DNA of 64,000 nt from an uncultured Acidobacteriaceae bacterium (GCA_937879855.1 CALFMO010000022.1:53160-117159); one strand, 5' to 3'. Shown: positions 17,421-25,725, numbered from the stretch's first letter. Program-made: numbers and translations. Notes: a model not told the origin generated them from the letters alone.

Positions 17421-17445
17421 GTGGTACAAAGTGGTACGAAGTGGT
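17421..17445 (+). promoter_or_regulatory. MraZ operator: three direct repeats
   Basis: GTGGT occurs at 17421, 17431 and 17441, each separated by five bases, giving an exact 10-bp period. MraZ is known to bind such evenly spaced direct repeats in front of its own gene (TGGG-N5 repeats in E. coli, AAAGTG-type in mycoplasmas). Placement over the expected transcription start fits autorepression. Confidence 0.8.
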
Positions 17446-17640
17446 AGAGACCGTTAAGATCGTGGGACGCACGAGCTGAAAACGAGGAGCCGGTGGAAGA
17501 CCGACCCAAGAGCAATACGGACAGCCCGAATCGCCCGACCTTTACCAATCTTTGCACTGCTTTGACCTCCCTCGTTGCTGTAGTGGCGGCTCACAGAAGG
17601 ACCCCGGTTCGGGGCGCTGGCCCGCATAGGGGCCTTCACT

Positions 17641-18081
17641 ATGTTTCGCGGCAATCATCCAACTCGGGTCGACGAAAAAGGACGCCTCAAGATCCCGGCC
17701 GAGTTCAAGCGGGTGATCGACGAGAAATACGGTCAGCAATTCTACATCACAAGTTTGGATGGAAAGGTTGCTCAAGTATATCCCTTCGAGGAATGGGAGC
17801 GGATCGAGCAGAAGCTGGCGGGGCTCTCCAACTTCAATCCTACGAAGAAAAAGTTTCTGGACCGGACCAACTACTACGGGCAGCAGGTCGAGATGGACGG
17901 GCAGGGGCGCCTGCTGCTGCCGCAGTTGTTGCGCGAGACCGGGCAGATCAAGGGCGAGGTAGCGGTTCTGGGACATTTGACGTTTCTCGTGGTCAGGAAC
18001 CTGGAGTTGTTCAAGCGCGAGATCGAGGAAGAAAAGTTCACGCCTGACGATGAGAAGACGCTCGACGAGCTGGGCATCTAG
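17641..18081 (+). CDS. mraZ: MraZ, transcriptional regulator of the division/cell-wall cluster
   Basis: 146 residues, the usual length. It has two tandem AbrB-like MraZ modules with the family motif twice: VDEKGRLKIPAEF near residue 10 and MDGQGRLLLPQLLRE near 82. MraZ assembles as a ring, binds spaced direct repeats and represses its own operon; the repeats are present at 17421-17445. It heads a dcw-type cluster, and its stop overlaps the GTG start of rsmH by one base. The leader between promoter and ATG is unusually long and shows no clear coding frame. Confidence 0.95.
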   Translation: MFRGNHPTRVDEKGRLKIPAEFKRVIDEKYGQQFYITSLDGKVAQVYPFEEWERIEQKLAGLSNFNPTKKKFLDRTNYYGQQVEMDGQGRLLLPQLLRETGQIKGEVAVLGHLTFLVVRNLELFKREIEEEKFTPDDEKTLDELGI

Positions 18082-19079
18082 TGGGCGGGGAATCAGCAGA
18101 CACCCCTCAGGGGGTTGGGCATGGTGGTGGAAGAGCGATCCATGTTCCCGTTCTTTTAAAAGAAGCGATCGACTTTTTAGCCGTGCGGCGGGGTGGGACC
18201 TATATCGACGCCACGGTGGGTTTGGGCGGACACAGTTACGAAATCGCAAAACGCCTCGGCGCACCGGGACATTTGATTGGGCTCGATAAGGATCCTGCCG
18301 CGCTGAAGATTGCAGGCGAAAGGCTGACCCAAGGTCCCTCGACTGCGCGTTCCGATTCGCCAAGCGAATCAGAACGCTCCGCTCGGGATGACAAGGTTGG
18401 AGAAGATTGGCCGACGATCACTCTGCTGCATCGGTCCTTTGCAGAAATTGCCGAGGGCCAGCGACCCGGGACTATCGACGGCATCCTGGCCGACATCGGA
18501 GTGAGCAGCCTGCAGTTGGACGACGCGGCGCGCGGATTTAGTTTTCAGGCGGATGGACCGCTCGACATGCGGATGGACCCGCGATCGGAGCGTACCGCCG
18601 AACAAGTGGTAAACCACCTCGACGAGCGACAGCTTGCCGATGTGATTTACGAATTCGGAGAGGAAAGGAGGTCGCGGAGAATCGCCAGAGCCATTGTCCG
18701 GTCGCGGCCGATACGATCTACCGCACATCTTGCGGATGTCATATCAGCCGCGGCCCGGCCAATGAATCAGGCAGAACGTAGGATTCATCCGGCGACCAGA
18801 ACCTTTCAAGCTCTTCGAATCTTCGTAAACCGCGAACTGGACGATCTGAAGGCGCTGCTGGAAGCGGCGCCCCGGATTCTGAAGCCAGGAGGAAGAGTGG
18901 TGGTGATCAGTTTTCATTCGTTGGAAGACCGCATCGTAAAGGATGCCTTCCGCGAGGCTGCGACAAAGGACAAGCACTTTCGAGTGCTAACCAGGAAGCC
19001 GGTAACGGCAACTGAATTAGAAAGCGATCGCAACCCGCGGGCCCGCAGCGCGAAATTGCGAGCAGCGGAAAAAGTTTAA
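18081..19079 (+). CDS. rsmH: 16S rRNA (cytosine1402-N4)-methyltransferase RsmH (MraW)
   Basis: 332 residues from GTG 18081. It methylates N4 of C1402 in 16S rRNA using S-adenosylmethionine. Conserved blocks are present: HVPVLLKEAIDFL, the SAM loop DATVGLGGHS, GILADIGVSSLQLD, GFSFQADGPLDMRMD, HPATRTFQALRIFVN and VVISFHSLEDRIVK. Between AGERL and ITLLHRSF the protein has about 28 extra residues rich in Ser, Arg and Asp. This insert is encoded by a dispersed palindromic repeat (18333-18394) that kept the frame. The rest looks intact, so the enzyme is probably active. It is the second gene of the mraZ operon. Confidence 0.93.
   Translation: MGGESADTPQGVGHGGGRAIHVPVLLKEAIDFLAVRRGGTYIDATVGLGGHSYEIAKRLGAPGHLIGLDKDPAALKIAGERLTQGPSTARSDSPSESERSARDDKVGEDWPTITLLHRSFAEIAEGQRPGTIDGILADIGVSSLQLDDAARGFSFQADGPLDMRMDPRSERTAEQVVNHLDERQLADVIYEFGEERRSRRIARAIVRSRPIRSTAHLADVISAAARPMNQAERRIHPATRTFQALRIFVNRELDDLKALLEAAPRILKPGGRVVVISFHSLEDRIVKDAFREAATKDKHFRVLTRKPVTATELESDRNPRARSAKLRAAEKV
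18333..18394. repeat. Palindromic repeat inserted in frame within rsmH
   Basis: The segment begins GGTCCCTCGACTGCGCG, has GATTCGC-caa-GCGAATC at its centre and ends CGCTCGGGATGACA. Read backwards its ends are TGTCATCC..GAGCG and GGGACC, the same ends as the intergenic elements at 20110-20217 and 16970-17168. It sits in a variable loop of RsmH and adds about 21 to 28 residues without a stop. Confidence 0.7.
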
Positions 19080-19368
19080 AGGCGCGAGCTGCGCTCGCGG
19101 GACAGCCGAGGGCGGCTGTCCCCACATAAAGAGTTTGGCTCCGGAAAAACTGCCGGAGTTCCCGGCACAGCTGTAATGGCGTGCCGGGCCCTAAGTTTCA
19201 GGTAAAAGGCGGACAAAGATCCGCCAGGTAGCGCCGGCATCTTGCCGGCTGTCGCGAGGGCGTCTCGCCCTCGCAGTGGTGGCGAGGACGCCGCCACGAC
19301 AGCCGCCGGGACGGCGGCGCTGCAGAGAAACGGGTTCCGTGGTAGGAATCCAAACTGAGGTACGGGAA
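19080..19368. repeat. Repeat-rich spacer between rsmH and the 51-residue gene
   Basis: 19100-19130 repeats exactly the 31-bp palindrome at 14843-14873. From 19228 to about 19325 three more palindromes follow (GCCGGC-atctt-GCCGGC, GCGAGGGCG-tct-CGCCCTCGC, and AGCCGCCGGGACGGCGGCGC). The last is shared with 23790-23822. Nearly 290 bp of repeats inside an operon is unusual. Confidence 0.7.
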
Positions 19369-19524
19369 ATGCACACAGGATCAACGATCACGGACTTGAT
19401 GGCAACGGTGGAGCGAGCCGAGGAGAAGGCGCGACAGATTGCAATGGAGCAAGAGCTGCATGCGATCTTTGCCATGCAGATTCCAATGGCGCAGGGTGAC
19501 CAGGTTTTCATGGGAGCGGCTTAA
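19369..19524 (+). CDS. 51-residue protein of unknown function in the division cluster
   Basis: Starts at ATG 19369 (MHTGSTITDL) and ends with TAA directly abutting the ATG of ftsL, which suggests translational coupling. It is mostly helical and charged (MATVERAEEKARQIAMEQEL) with a hydrophobic end, with no signal or cysteine. No family recognised. Its fixed place between rsmH and ftsL suggests a division-related partner, but that is inference. ACTGAGG and CGGGA lie upstream as possible ribosome sites. Confidence 0.6.
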   Translation: MHTGSTITDLMATVERAEEKARQIAMEQELHAIFAMQIPMAQGDQVFMGAA

Positions 19525-19992
19525 ATGGCAGCAGCGGCGGCAACATTTCGCGGCACGATTCCGGTGGCAGGGCGTCCTTCAATTTGGACAGGCACGCCCG
19601 AGATCTACTTCGCCAAGGCGATCGACAATTCCCGTCTGGTCAAGGTGGAAGACTCTCGGCGCACCCGCGAGATGAAGCAGTTTGGCACTGCGCTGGCTTG
19701 CCTGTTCCTGCTGGTCTTTACTTATGCGTGGCAGCACTTCAAGGCTATCGAGTACGGCTACCAGATCGAGTCGGCCAAGCGCGAACTCAACGAAAAAACA
19801 GAGATGAACCACGCGCTGCGCCTGGAAGATGCGTCGCTACGCGATCCCGAACGCATTGATGTGCTGGCGCGGCGCATCGGCCTGGTCCCGCCGGAACCGG
19901 GGCAAGTGATTCGCATGGACGCGACTTCAGCCGATGCTCAAGGCCCGGTGATGGCGAGTGCCGCTCCGGTGACGGTGATCCCGGGTCAGTAA
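19525..19992 (+). CDS. ftsL: FtsL-like cell division protein
   Basis: 155 residues with a cytoplasmic N-terminus of about 55, one membrane segment (TALACLFLLVFTYAWQHF) and a short periplasmic coiled coil (YQIESAKRELNEKTEMNHALRLEDASLRDPERIDVLARRIGL). Topology, size and place between rsmH and the class B penicillin-binding protein are those of FtsL, which with FtsB and FtsQ activates septal wall synthesis. FtsL is poorly conserved, so the call leans on position and architecture. The N-terminal extension is longer than in E. coli. A low-complexity tail ends the protein. Confidence 0.8.
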   Translation: MAAAAATFRGTIPVAGRPSIWTGTPEIYFAKAIDNSRLVKVEDSRRTREMKQFGTALACLFLLVFTYAWQHFKAIEYGYQIESAKRELNEKTEMNHALRLEDASLRDPERIDVLARRIGLVPPEPGQVIRMDATSADAQGPVMASAAPVTVIPGQ

Positions 19993-20268
19993 GTTCATTG
20001 CGTAGCGGCGGACGCATTCGTCCGCCCGCCGAGCGAAGCTCGGCTGCATTTTGGCGGCGGCCTGTCTGTAAGTGGGCCGCCATGTTTGTCTGAGATAGTT
20101 CTAAACAATGTCATCCTGAGCGAAGCGAAGGACCTATGCATTCCGCCGGCAGCATCACCGGGCCGAAGAGTACATAGGTCCTTCGGTCCGCCAAAACCGC
20201 GGCCCTCAGGATGACAAAGCACTAGATGACAACGCACTACTAGATGACGACGCACTGATCGTGAGCCT
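19993..20268. repeat. Repeat cluster between ftsL and ftsI
   Basis: 20007-20044 is the twin hairpin also found at 162-201. 20110-20217 is a larger inverted element with ends TGTCATCCTGAGCG and CCTCAGGATGACA and inner arms AGGACCTATG / CATAGGTCCT-like. From 20222 an 18-bp unit (CTAGATGACAACGCACTA) is repeated in tandem about twice. Confidence 0.75.
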
Positions 20269-22440
20269 ATGGCCTCGGGTCCCAACCTCGGCAAGAATTC
20301 CCGCCTCTACCTGCTGAGCGCCATGCTCGTCTTCTGGTGCGTCGCCATCTGCGGCCGCCTGGTTTTCCTGCAAATCTTCAGCTACGGCAAGTTCGTCAAG
20401 CAGGCCGGACATCAGCAGCAGCGCGCCATCCCGCTGGCCGCGAAGCGCGGGGTGATCTACGATCGCGCCGGACGCGAGTTAGCCATGTCGGTGCTGGTCG
20501 ATTCAGCGTTTGCCGTGCCCACGGAAGTTAGGGATCTTCCTACCGCGGTTTCTCTGATCACCCGCATCACCGGCGACGATTACAACGTAGTGCTGGCGGA
20601 TTGTCGCGCCCACAAAACTTTCTGCTGGGTGGCGCGCAAAGCCAACGATGAAACCATCCAACGGATCAATTCGCTGAAGCTGCAGGGCATTCATTTCCAA
20701 AAAGAACCGAAGCGCTTTTATCCCGCGCGCGACCTGGCCGCACAGGTGCTCGGCTCCGTCGGCATGGAGGACTCCGGCCAAAGCGGCATCGAGCACGAGT
20801 TCGACGACCAGCTTCGCGGACGCCCCGGAAAAATGTTCATCTCGGTCGACGCGCGCAGGCAGTGGTTCTCTGATGTTGAGACTCAGCCCGACCCGGGCGA
20901 CAACCTGGTCTTGACGGTCGACAAAAACATTCAGTACATCGCCGAAAAGGAACTCGACCAGGCGATTCACGACACGCAGGCGATTGCCGGCACAGTCATT
21001 GTGGAGAACCCGCACACGGGAGAGATCCTGGCACTGGCGAACCGGCCTACGTTCAATCCCAATCTGCGGAAGCAAATCACGCCCGGCGCGCTGACCAACC
21101 GTGCGGTAAGTTACGTCTACGAACCCGGATCGACGTTCAAGCTGGTGACCATCTCGGCCGCGCTTGAAGAGAAAATCACGAACCCGAATGAAATCTTCGA
21201 CTGCCAGATGGGCGCGATCGTCTACAACGGCATGCGCATCCGCGACTCGAAGCCGCACGGCTTGCTGCCGGTGTGGGGCGTGCTCGCGGAGTCCAGCGAT
21301 GTGGGCGCGATCAAGATTGCGTTGCGCTTGGGCGAAGACCGTTTCTACAAATACATTCGCGCCTACGGCTTCGGGCAGCAGACGGGAATCGAACTGCCCG
21401 GCGAAACACGCGGCCTGACGAAGCCTCCCAGCCGCTGGTCCAAAGTATCGATCGCCGCGATCTCGATGGGCCAGGAGATTGGCATTTCGCCGATTCAGCT
21501 TGCCGGACTGATCTCCACTTTCGCCAACGATGGCGTGTGGGTGGCGCCGCGAATCGTCACGGGAAGTGTGCAGCCGCGCGGCACGCCGCAGACCGTAGCC
21601 TTCCATTCCGGGCCAGCGCACCGCGTGATTTCGTCCTATACCGCCGCCGAGATGCGCGCGATGATGCAGAAGGTCGTGCTCGAGGGCACGGGTCGCAAAG
21701 CCATCCTCGAAGGCTACAGCTCGGCGGGGAAGACCGGCACCGCGCAAAAAGTTGATCCCGCTACGGGGGTTTATTCGAAGACCAAATACATTGGATCGTT
21801 CGCCGGCTTCGCTCCGGTAAACAATCCGCAGATCGTAGTCGCGGTGATCCTGGATTCGGCCGTTGGACTCCACCAGGGCGGCCAGGTTTCCGCGCCGGTC
21901 TTCCGCCGCATTTCGCAGCAGGTGCTTGAATATCTGCACGTGCCGCACGATCTGCCACTGGCCCCGCAGCATCAGTTATTGCTCGCGAAGATGAAAGACA
22001 AAGATCTGGAAGAAGGCACTCCCGATCATCCTGGAGAAACGCTAGAGACCGCCGAAGTGAATGCCGATTCGGCCGAAGCGAAGTCTGGTGTGGCGCGGGC
22101 GCTCTCGCCCGCGAATGCCGGCAGCAATGGAAACGTGGTGCAAGCGGCAGTGCGTGAGCCTGTGTCGCCACCCGCGGCTTCGATCCAGGAAGTTCCTGCG
22201 AAAACCTCAGATGCGCCAACAAGGTTGCCGGCCAGCGGAACGGTTGTTCTCGATGTAGAGCAAGGCGGAATCGAAGTCCCATCATTCGTAGGCAAGACGG
22301 TGCGCGGTGCCGTGGAAACCGCCCAGGACATCGGTCTGGAACTGGACGCCGTAGGCAGTGGCGTAGCCCGGCAGCAAACCCCCGCCCCCGGAACGCACGT
22401 CCCTGCCGGAGCGCGCGTCACCGTACAGTTCGGGCGCTAA
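20269..22440 (+). CDS. ftsI: Septal peptidoglycan transpeptidase (class B PBP) with PASTA domain
   Basis: 723 residues: N-terminal membrane segment (LYLLSAMLVFWCVAICGRLVFL), a PBP dimerisation domain beginning AAKRGVIYDRAGRELA, a transpeptidase domain and a C-terminal PASTA domain (VPSFVGKTVRGAVETAQDIGLEL, then TPAPGTHVPAGARVTVQF). The active-site serine is Ser288 in PGSTFK and the KTG triad is at 488-490 (SAGKTGTAQ). The second motif is SSD (342-344) instead of the common SXN. It crosslinks septal peptidoglycan and pairs with FtsL encoded upstream. A proline- and alanine-rich linker precedes the PASTA domain. The normal next genes, murE and murF, do not follow. Confidence 0.93.
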   Translation: MASGPNLGKNSRLYLLSAMLVFWCVAICGRLVFLQIFSYGKFVKQAGHQQQRAIPLAAKRGVIYDRAGRELAMSVLVDSAFAVPTEVRDLPTAVSLITRITGDDYNVVLADCRAHKTFCWVARKANDETIQRINSLKLQGIHFQKEPKRFYPARDLAAQVLGSVGMEDSGQSGIEHEFDDQLRGRPGKMFISVDARRQWFSDVETQPDPGDNLVLTVDKNIQYIAEKELDQAIHDTQAIAGTVIVENPHTGEILALANRPTFNPNLRKQITPGALTNRAVSYVYEPGSTFKLVTISAALEEKITNPNEIFDCQMGAIVYNGMRIRDSKPHGLLPVWGVLAESSDVGAIKIALRLGEDRFYKYIRAYGFGQQTGIELPGETRGLTKPPSRWSKVSIAAISMGQEIGISPIQLAGLISTFANDGVWVAPRIVTGSVQPRGTPQTVAFHSGPAHRVISSYTAAEMRAMMQKVVLEGTGRKAILEGYSSAGKTGTAQKVDPATGVYSKTKYIGSFAGFAPVNNPQIVVAVILDSAVGLHQGGQVSAPVFRRISQQVLEYLHVPHDLPLAPQHQLLLAKMKDKDLEEGTPDHPGETLETAEVNADSAEAKSGVARALSPANAGSNGNVVQAAVREPVSPPAASIQEVPAKTSDAPTRLPASGTVVLDVEQGGIEVPSFVGKTVRGAVETAQDIGLELDAVGSGVARQQTPAPGTHVPAGARVTVQFGR

Positions 22441-22450
22441 GCAAAATCGC

Positions 22451-22523
22451 AACCACAGAGGTCACAGAGATCACAGAGGAAAACAAACAATTCTTCCGTG
22501 CCCCTCTGTGCCCTCTGTGGTTA
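22451..22523. repeat. Inverted repeat (ACCACAGAGGTCACAGAG type)
   Basis: The left arm ACCACAGAGGTCACAGAG and right arm CTCTGTGCCCTCTGTGGT flank an A-rich centre. It occupies most of the spacer between ftsI and gcvT. A half copy lies near 27281-27309. Confidence 0.75.
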
Positions 22524-22622
22524 TTGCTCCTCTCGGTTTGACCCGCAGAAAAAGCGCGTGATACGGTAGTCAGTCACACCTATCCCAGCAGGCCGGCCAC
22601 TGCCCGCTGATTGAGGTCTATC

Positions 22623-23789
22623 TTGTCTTCGGTTGAGGCGACGCCTGCCGGCGTCACAAGCAACATCCGCAAAACTGCTCTGAACGCCGTCCATCGCCAG
22701 ATGGGCGCGAAGATGGTGGAGTTCAACGGCTGGGACATGCCTGTGGAGTATCCTGCCTCGCTGGGCGGGGGAATCATCAACGAACACATGGCGGTGCGCA
22801 CCGGCGTGGGCATCTTCGACGTCAGCCACATGGGCGACATTCGCCTCGCCGGGCCGCAGGCCTTGGCCGCGGTGCAGCACATTTCCATGAACGACGCGTC
22901 GCGGCTCGCCATCGGTCAGGCGCAGTACTCCGCGTTGCTCTATCCCGAAGGCACGTTTGTCGACGATGTGATTGTGCATCGCCTCGGCGAGGACGAGTAT
23001 CTTCTGGTCATCAACGCCGGAACGCGGGAAAAAGATTTCAACTGGGTGCGCGAGAATACGCGCCGGTTCGACTGCGCAGTTGAAAATCTTTCGGACGACT
23101 TCACTCAGATTGCCATTCAGGGACCGAAAGGCGTGAACCTGCTGCAGAAGCTGACGGACGCCGATCTGAGCGCGGTGAAGTTTTATTGGGTAACGCGAGG
23201 CAAGCTATGCGGCCTGGACAATATTCTTATGGGACGCACCGGCTACACCGCCGAGGATGGTTTCGAGATTTACGTCCCAGCCGACGAAGCGACCAGCGCC
23301 CGCGTATGGAACGAAGTTCTGGCTGCGGGCAAGGAATTCGGCGTCGTGCCTTGCGGCCTGGGCGCGCGCAACACGTTGCGGCTCGAAGGCAAGCTTCCGC
23401 TCTACGGACACGAAATTTCCGATACCATTAATGTCTGGGAGGCAGGGCTCGATCGCTTCTGCAAAATGGAAAAGCCGGAGTTCATCGGCCGATCCGCTCT
23501 GGAAAAAGCGAAAGCTGCCGGCATCAAGCGAACTCTGGTGGGTCTGGAGATGACGGAACGCGGCATCGCTCGTGATGGATACAAGGTGCTCGACTCCGGC
23601 GGTCGGGAAGTGGGATATGTGACTAGCGGATCGCCTGCACCGTACCTCAAAAAGAATATTGCGCTCGCCTACGTACCGGTGGAATTGGCTGCGGTGGGTA
23701 CGGCAGTAAAAGTAGAGATTCGAGGGCAGGGCGTGGGCGCGGTAGTAGTCCCGACGCCTTTTTATAAGCGGCCTAAAAGTAAGACGTAG
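22623..23789 (+). CDS. gcvT: Glycine cleavage system T protein (aminomethyltransferase)
   Basis: 388 residues. TTG 22623 is preferred because GAGG lies seven bases upstream; TTG 22611 is in frame but lacks a ribosome site. GcvT takes the aminomethyl group from lipoyl-GcvH and gives methylene-tetrahydrofolate and ammonia. Family landmarks are present: MVEFNGWDMPVEYP, GIFDVSHMGDIRLAG, NAGTREKDFNWV, LMGRTGYTAEDGFEIY, GLGARNTLRLEGKLPLYG with the catalytic Asp region, and GYVTSGSPAPYLKKNIALAYV. It leads a gcvT-gcvH-gcvPA-gcvPB run. No glycine riboswitch is visible upstream; the spacer is a repeat. Confidence 0.95.
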   Translation: MSSVEATPAGVTSNIRKTALNAVHRQMGAKMVEFNGWDMPVEYPASLGGGIINEHMAVRTGVGIFDVSHMGDIRLAGPQALAAVQHISMNDASRLAIGQAQYSALLYPEGTFVDDVIVHRLGEDEYLLVINAGTREKDFNWVRENTRRFDCAVENLSDDFTQIAIQGPKGVNLLQKLTDADLSAVKFYWVTRGKLCGLDNILMGRTGYTAEDGFEIYVPADEATSARVWNEVLAAGKEFGVVPCGLGARNTLRLEGKLPLYGHEISDTINVWEAGLDRFCKMEKPEFIGRSALEKAKAAGIKRTLVGLEMTERGIARDGYKVLDSGGREVGYVTSGSPAPYLKKNIALAYVPVELAAVGTAVKVEIRGQGVGAVVVPTPFYKRPKSKT

Positions 23790-23822
23790 CGCCGCCACGA
23801 CAGCCGCCGGGATGGCGGCGCT
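23790..23822. repeat. Palindromic repeat between gcvT and gcvH
   Basis: GCGCCGCCACGACAGCCGCC followed by GGGATGGCGGCGCT. It matches 19289-19321 with one change and is related to 31173-31200. It lies directly after the gcvT stop. Confidence 0.7.
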
Positions 23823-23862
23823 ACCAGGAACGGCGCTACTAAGATTGGAGCTAGACGCAATT

Positions 23863-24252
23863 ATGGCGTATCCAACGGATCGCAAATATACGAAAGAGCA
23901 CGAGTGGATTCAGGTGAACGGAACCACCGGCACCATCGGCATTACCGACCACGCGCAGCAGTCGCTCGGGGACATCGTGTTCGTCGAGACCCCGAAGGTA
24001 GGCGCCGAACTCACCGCCGGCAAACCGTTTGGCACGGTCGAGTCGGTGAAAGCGGTTTCAGATCTGTTCGCGCCAGCGTCGGGCAGCGTTACCGAGGTCA
24101 ACGCGGACCTGGCCACATCGCCGGAGAACGTCAACAAAGATGCGCATGGTTCATGGATGGTGAAAATCACGCTGAAGAATACCAGCGAACTCGATCGCCT
24201 GCTCTCTGCCGCGGACTATGAAAAATTTGTAGCAGAGGAGGCAGGACACTGA
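23863..24252 (+). CDS. gcvH: Glycine cleavage system H protein
   Basis: 129 residues from ATG 23863, with GGAG upstream; the in-frame ATG at 23812 lies in a repeat. GcvH carries the lipoyl arm that shuttles the aminomethyl group between GcvP, GcvT and the lipoamide dehydrogenase. The lipoylated lysine is Lys63 in GTVESVKAVSDL, with the usual start YTKEHEWIQV and end SWMVKITLKN. It lies 73 bp after gcvT. The dehydrogenase (L protein) and lipoylation genes are not in this window. Confidence 0.96.
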   Translation: MAYPTDRKYTKEHEWIQVNGTTGTIGITDHAQQSLGDIVFVETPKVGAELTAGKPFGTVESVKAVSDLFAPASGSVTEVNADLATSPENVNKDAHGSWMVKITLKNTSELDRLLSAADYEKFVAEEAGH

Positions 24253-24345
24253 CATCTCCCCTTCGTGTCCTTCGCGGTTTAGGCTTTGAACGCCGGCGAG
24301 TCGCCGCAATCGAAATGACATTGAGCGACATCTAAAGAATTTCCT

Positions 24346-25725
24346 ATGCGCTATCTACCCAAATCTCCAGCCGACCGCGAAGCCATGCTGAAGTCCATTG
24401 GACTCCGCTCGGTCGACGATCTGTTTGCGCCGATTCCCGCCGAATATCGGCTGACCCGCGACCTCGATATCCCGCGCCAGATGGCGGAATCGGAAATTGT
24501 TGACTTCTTCCGTCAGCGTTCACGCGAGAACGGCGACGGTTACACCAGCTTTCTCGGTGCGGGCGCCTACTCTCATTACCGCCCGGTCATTATCGAATCG
24601 CTGATTTCGCGGGGCGAGTTTCTGACAGCCTACACGCCCTACCAGGCGGAAATTTCCCAAGGCACGTTGCAATCCATTTTCGAATTTCAGACCATGATCT
24701 GTGAACTGACCGGCATGGAAGTGGCGAACGCGTCAATGTATGACGGGTCGACGGCCGCTGCCGAAGCCGTGATGATGGCGGTTCGCCTGACTGGCCGGCG
24801 ATCGGTGGTGGTAGCACGCAGCCTGCATCCGGAGTATCGCGAAGTCCTGGCGACGTATGCTACGCATCAGGGCATGCCGCTCTCGACTGCGAATTTCGGC
24901 GACGATGGCCGGGTGAACCTGAAAGAACTCGAAAAGTTGATCACTCCTGAAACCGCATGCGTGCTGATCCAGTCGCCTAATTTCTTCGGCACGATTGAGG
25001 ACGCCGGAGCAATTGCCGAAATCGCGCACAAACACGGCGCGATGCTCGTGGTCTCGATCGCGGAAGCGGTTTCCCTGGGAATTGTGGAACCGCCTCGCCA
25101 GGCCGACGTCATCGCGATGGAAGCGCAGTCGTTCGGTGTCCCGCTCGGCTTCGGTGGGCCGTACTGCGGCGTCATTGCCACGCGCGAGAAATATGTGCGG
25201 CAAATGCCGGGGCGTTTGGTGGGACAGACCGTCGACAAGCAAGGCAAGCGCGGATTCGTGTTAACCCTTGCCACGCGCGAGCAGCACATCCGCCGCGAGA
25301 AGGCGACCTCGAACATCTGCACCAACCAGGCCCTGGTCGCGCTGATGGTCAACATCTTCATGACGGTCTACGGCAAAGTCGGCCTGAGAGAACTAGCCAA
25401 ACAGAATCTCGCGAAGACCACCTACGCGGCCGGGCAGTTCGCGAAGCATGGCAAAGTGCTGTTCAGTGCAACGCCACGTTTCAATGAGTTTGTGGTGCAG
25501 ACCAGCGAAGATCCTTACGCCATCAACGGCCGACTGCTGGGACACAAGATGGTCGGCGGCTTGCCTCTGAAGAAGTTTTATCCCGAACTGGGGAACGCTG
25601 CCTTGTGGTGCTGCACTGAGCTAACCACTCGCACCGCCATCGATACGGCCGTGGGCTTAGTCGCCGAGAGTGAGCGTTCGGTGCGGTCTTCCAAGGAAGA
25701 GGATGTGGCGGAGGTGACGCGATGA
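24346..25725 (+). CDS. gcvPA: Glycine dehydrogenase (decarboxylating) subunit 1
   Basis: 459 residues, the usual length for the split P protein subunit 1. It opens MRYLPKSPADREAMLKSIG and has FLGAGAYSHYRPVIIESLISRGEFLTAYTPYQAEISQG, the hallmark of GcvPA, then ASMYDGSTAAAEA and REQHIRREKATSNICTNQAL. Together with GcvPB it decarboxylates glycine with pyridoxal phosphate. Its TGA overlaps the ATG of gcvPB (ATGA), so the subunits are translationally coupled. The spacer from gcvH carries a short CCTTCGTGTCCTTCGCGG repeat fragment. Confidence 0.96.
   Translation: MRYLPKSPADREAMLKSIGLRSVDDLFAPIPAEYRLTRDLDIPRQMAESEIVDFFRQRSRENGDGYTSFLGAGAYSHYRPVIIESLISRGEFLTAYTPYQAEISQGTLQSIFEFQTMICELTGMEVANASMYDGSTAAAEAVMMAVRLTGRRSVVVARSLHPEYREVLATYATHQGMPLSTANFGDDGRVNLKELEKLITPETACVLIQSPNFFGTIEDAGAIAEIAHKHGAMLVVSIAEAVSLGIVEPPRQADVIAMEAQSFGVPLGFGGPYCGVIATREKYVRQMPGRLVGQTVDKQGKRGFVLTLATREQHIRREKATSNICTNQALVALMVNIFMTVYGKVGLRELAKQNLAKTTYAAGQFAKHGKVLFSATPRFNEFVVQTSEDPYAINGRLLGHKMVGGLPLKKFYPELGNAALWCCTELTTRTAIDTAVGLVAESERSVRSSKEEDVAEVTR

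Noticed and set aside
17493..18047. Open frame overlapping the mraZ leader and gene
   Set aside because: Out of frame with mraZ, low-complexity Arg/Gly product and no ribosome site; the leader is better read as untranslated.
20222..20257. Tandem 18-bp repeat as an origin or iteron set
   Set aside because: Only about two copies, no AT-rich region, no replication gene nearby; it is part of a general repeat cluster.
20503..21972. Long open frame of 489 codons antisense to ftsI
   Set aside because: The product is His/Arg-rich shadow sequence of a GC-rich gene; ftsI on the other strand has all transpeptidase motifs.
22441..22622. Possible glycine riboswitch upstream of gcvT
   Set aside because: The spacer is filled by the CACAGAGG inverted repeat, and no glycine-aptamer core was seen.
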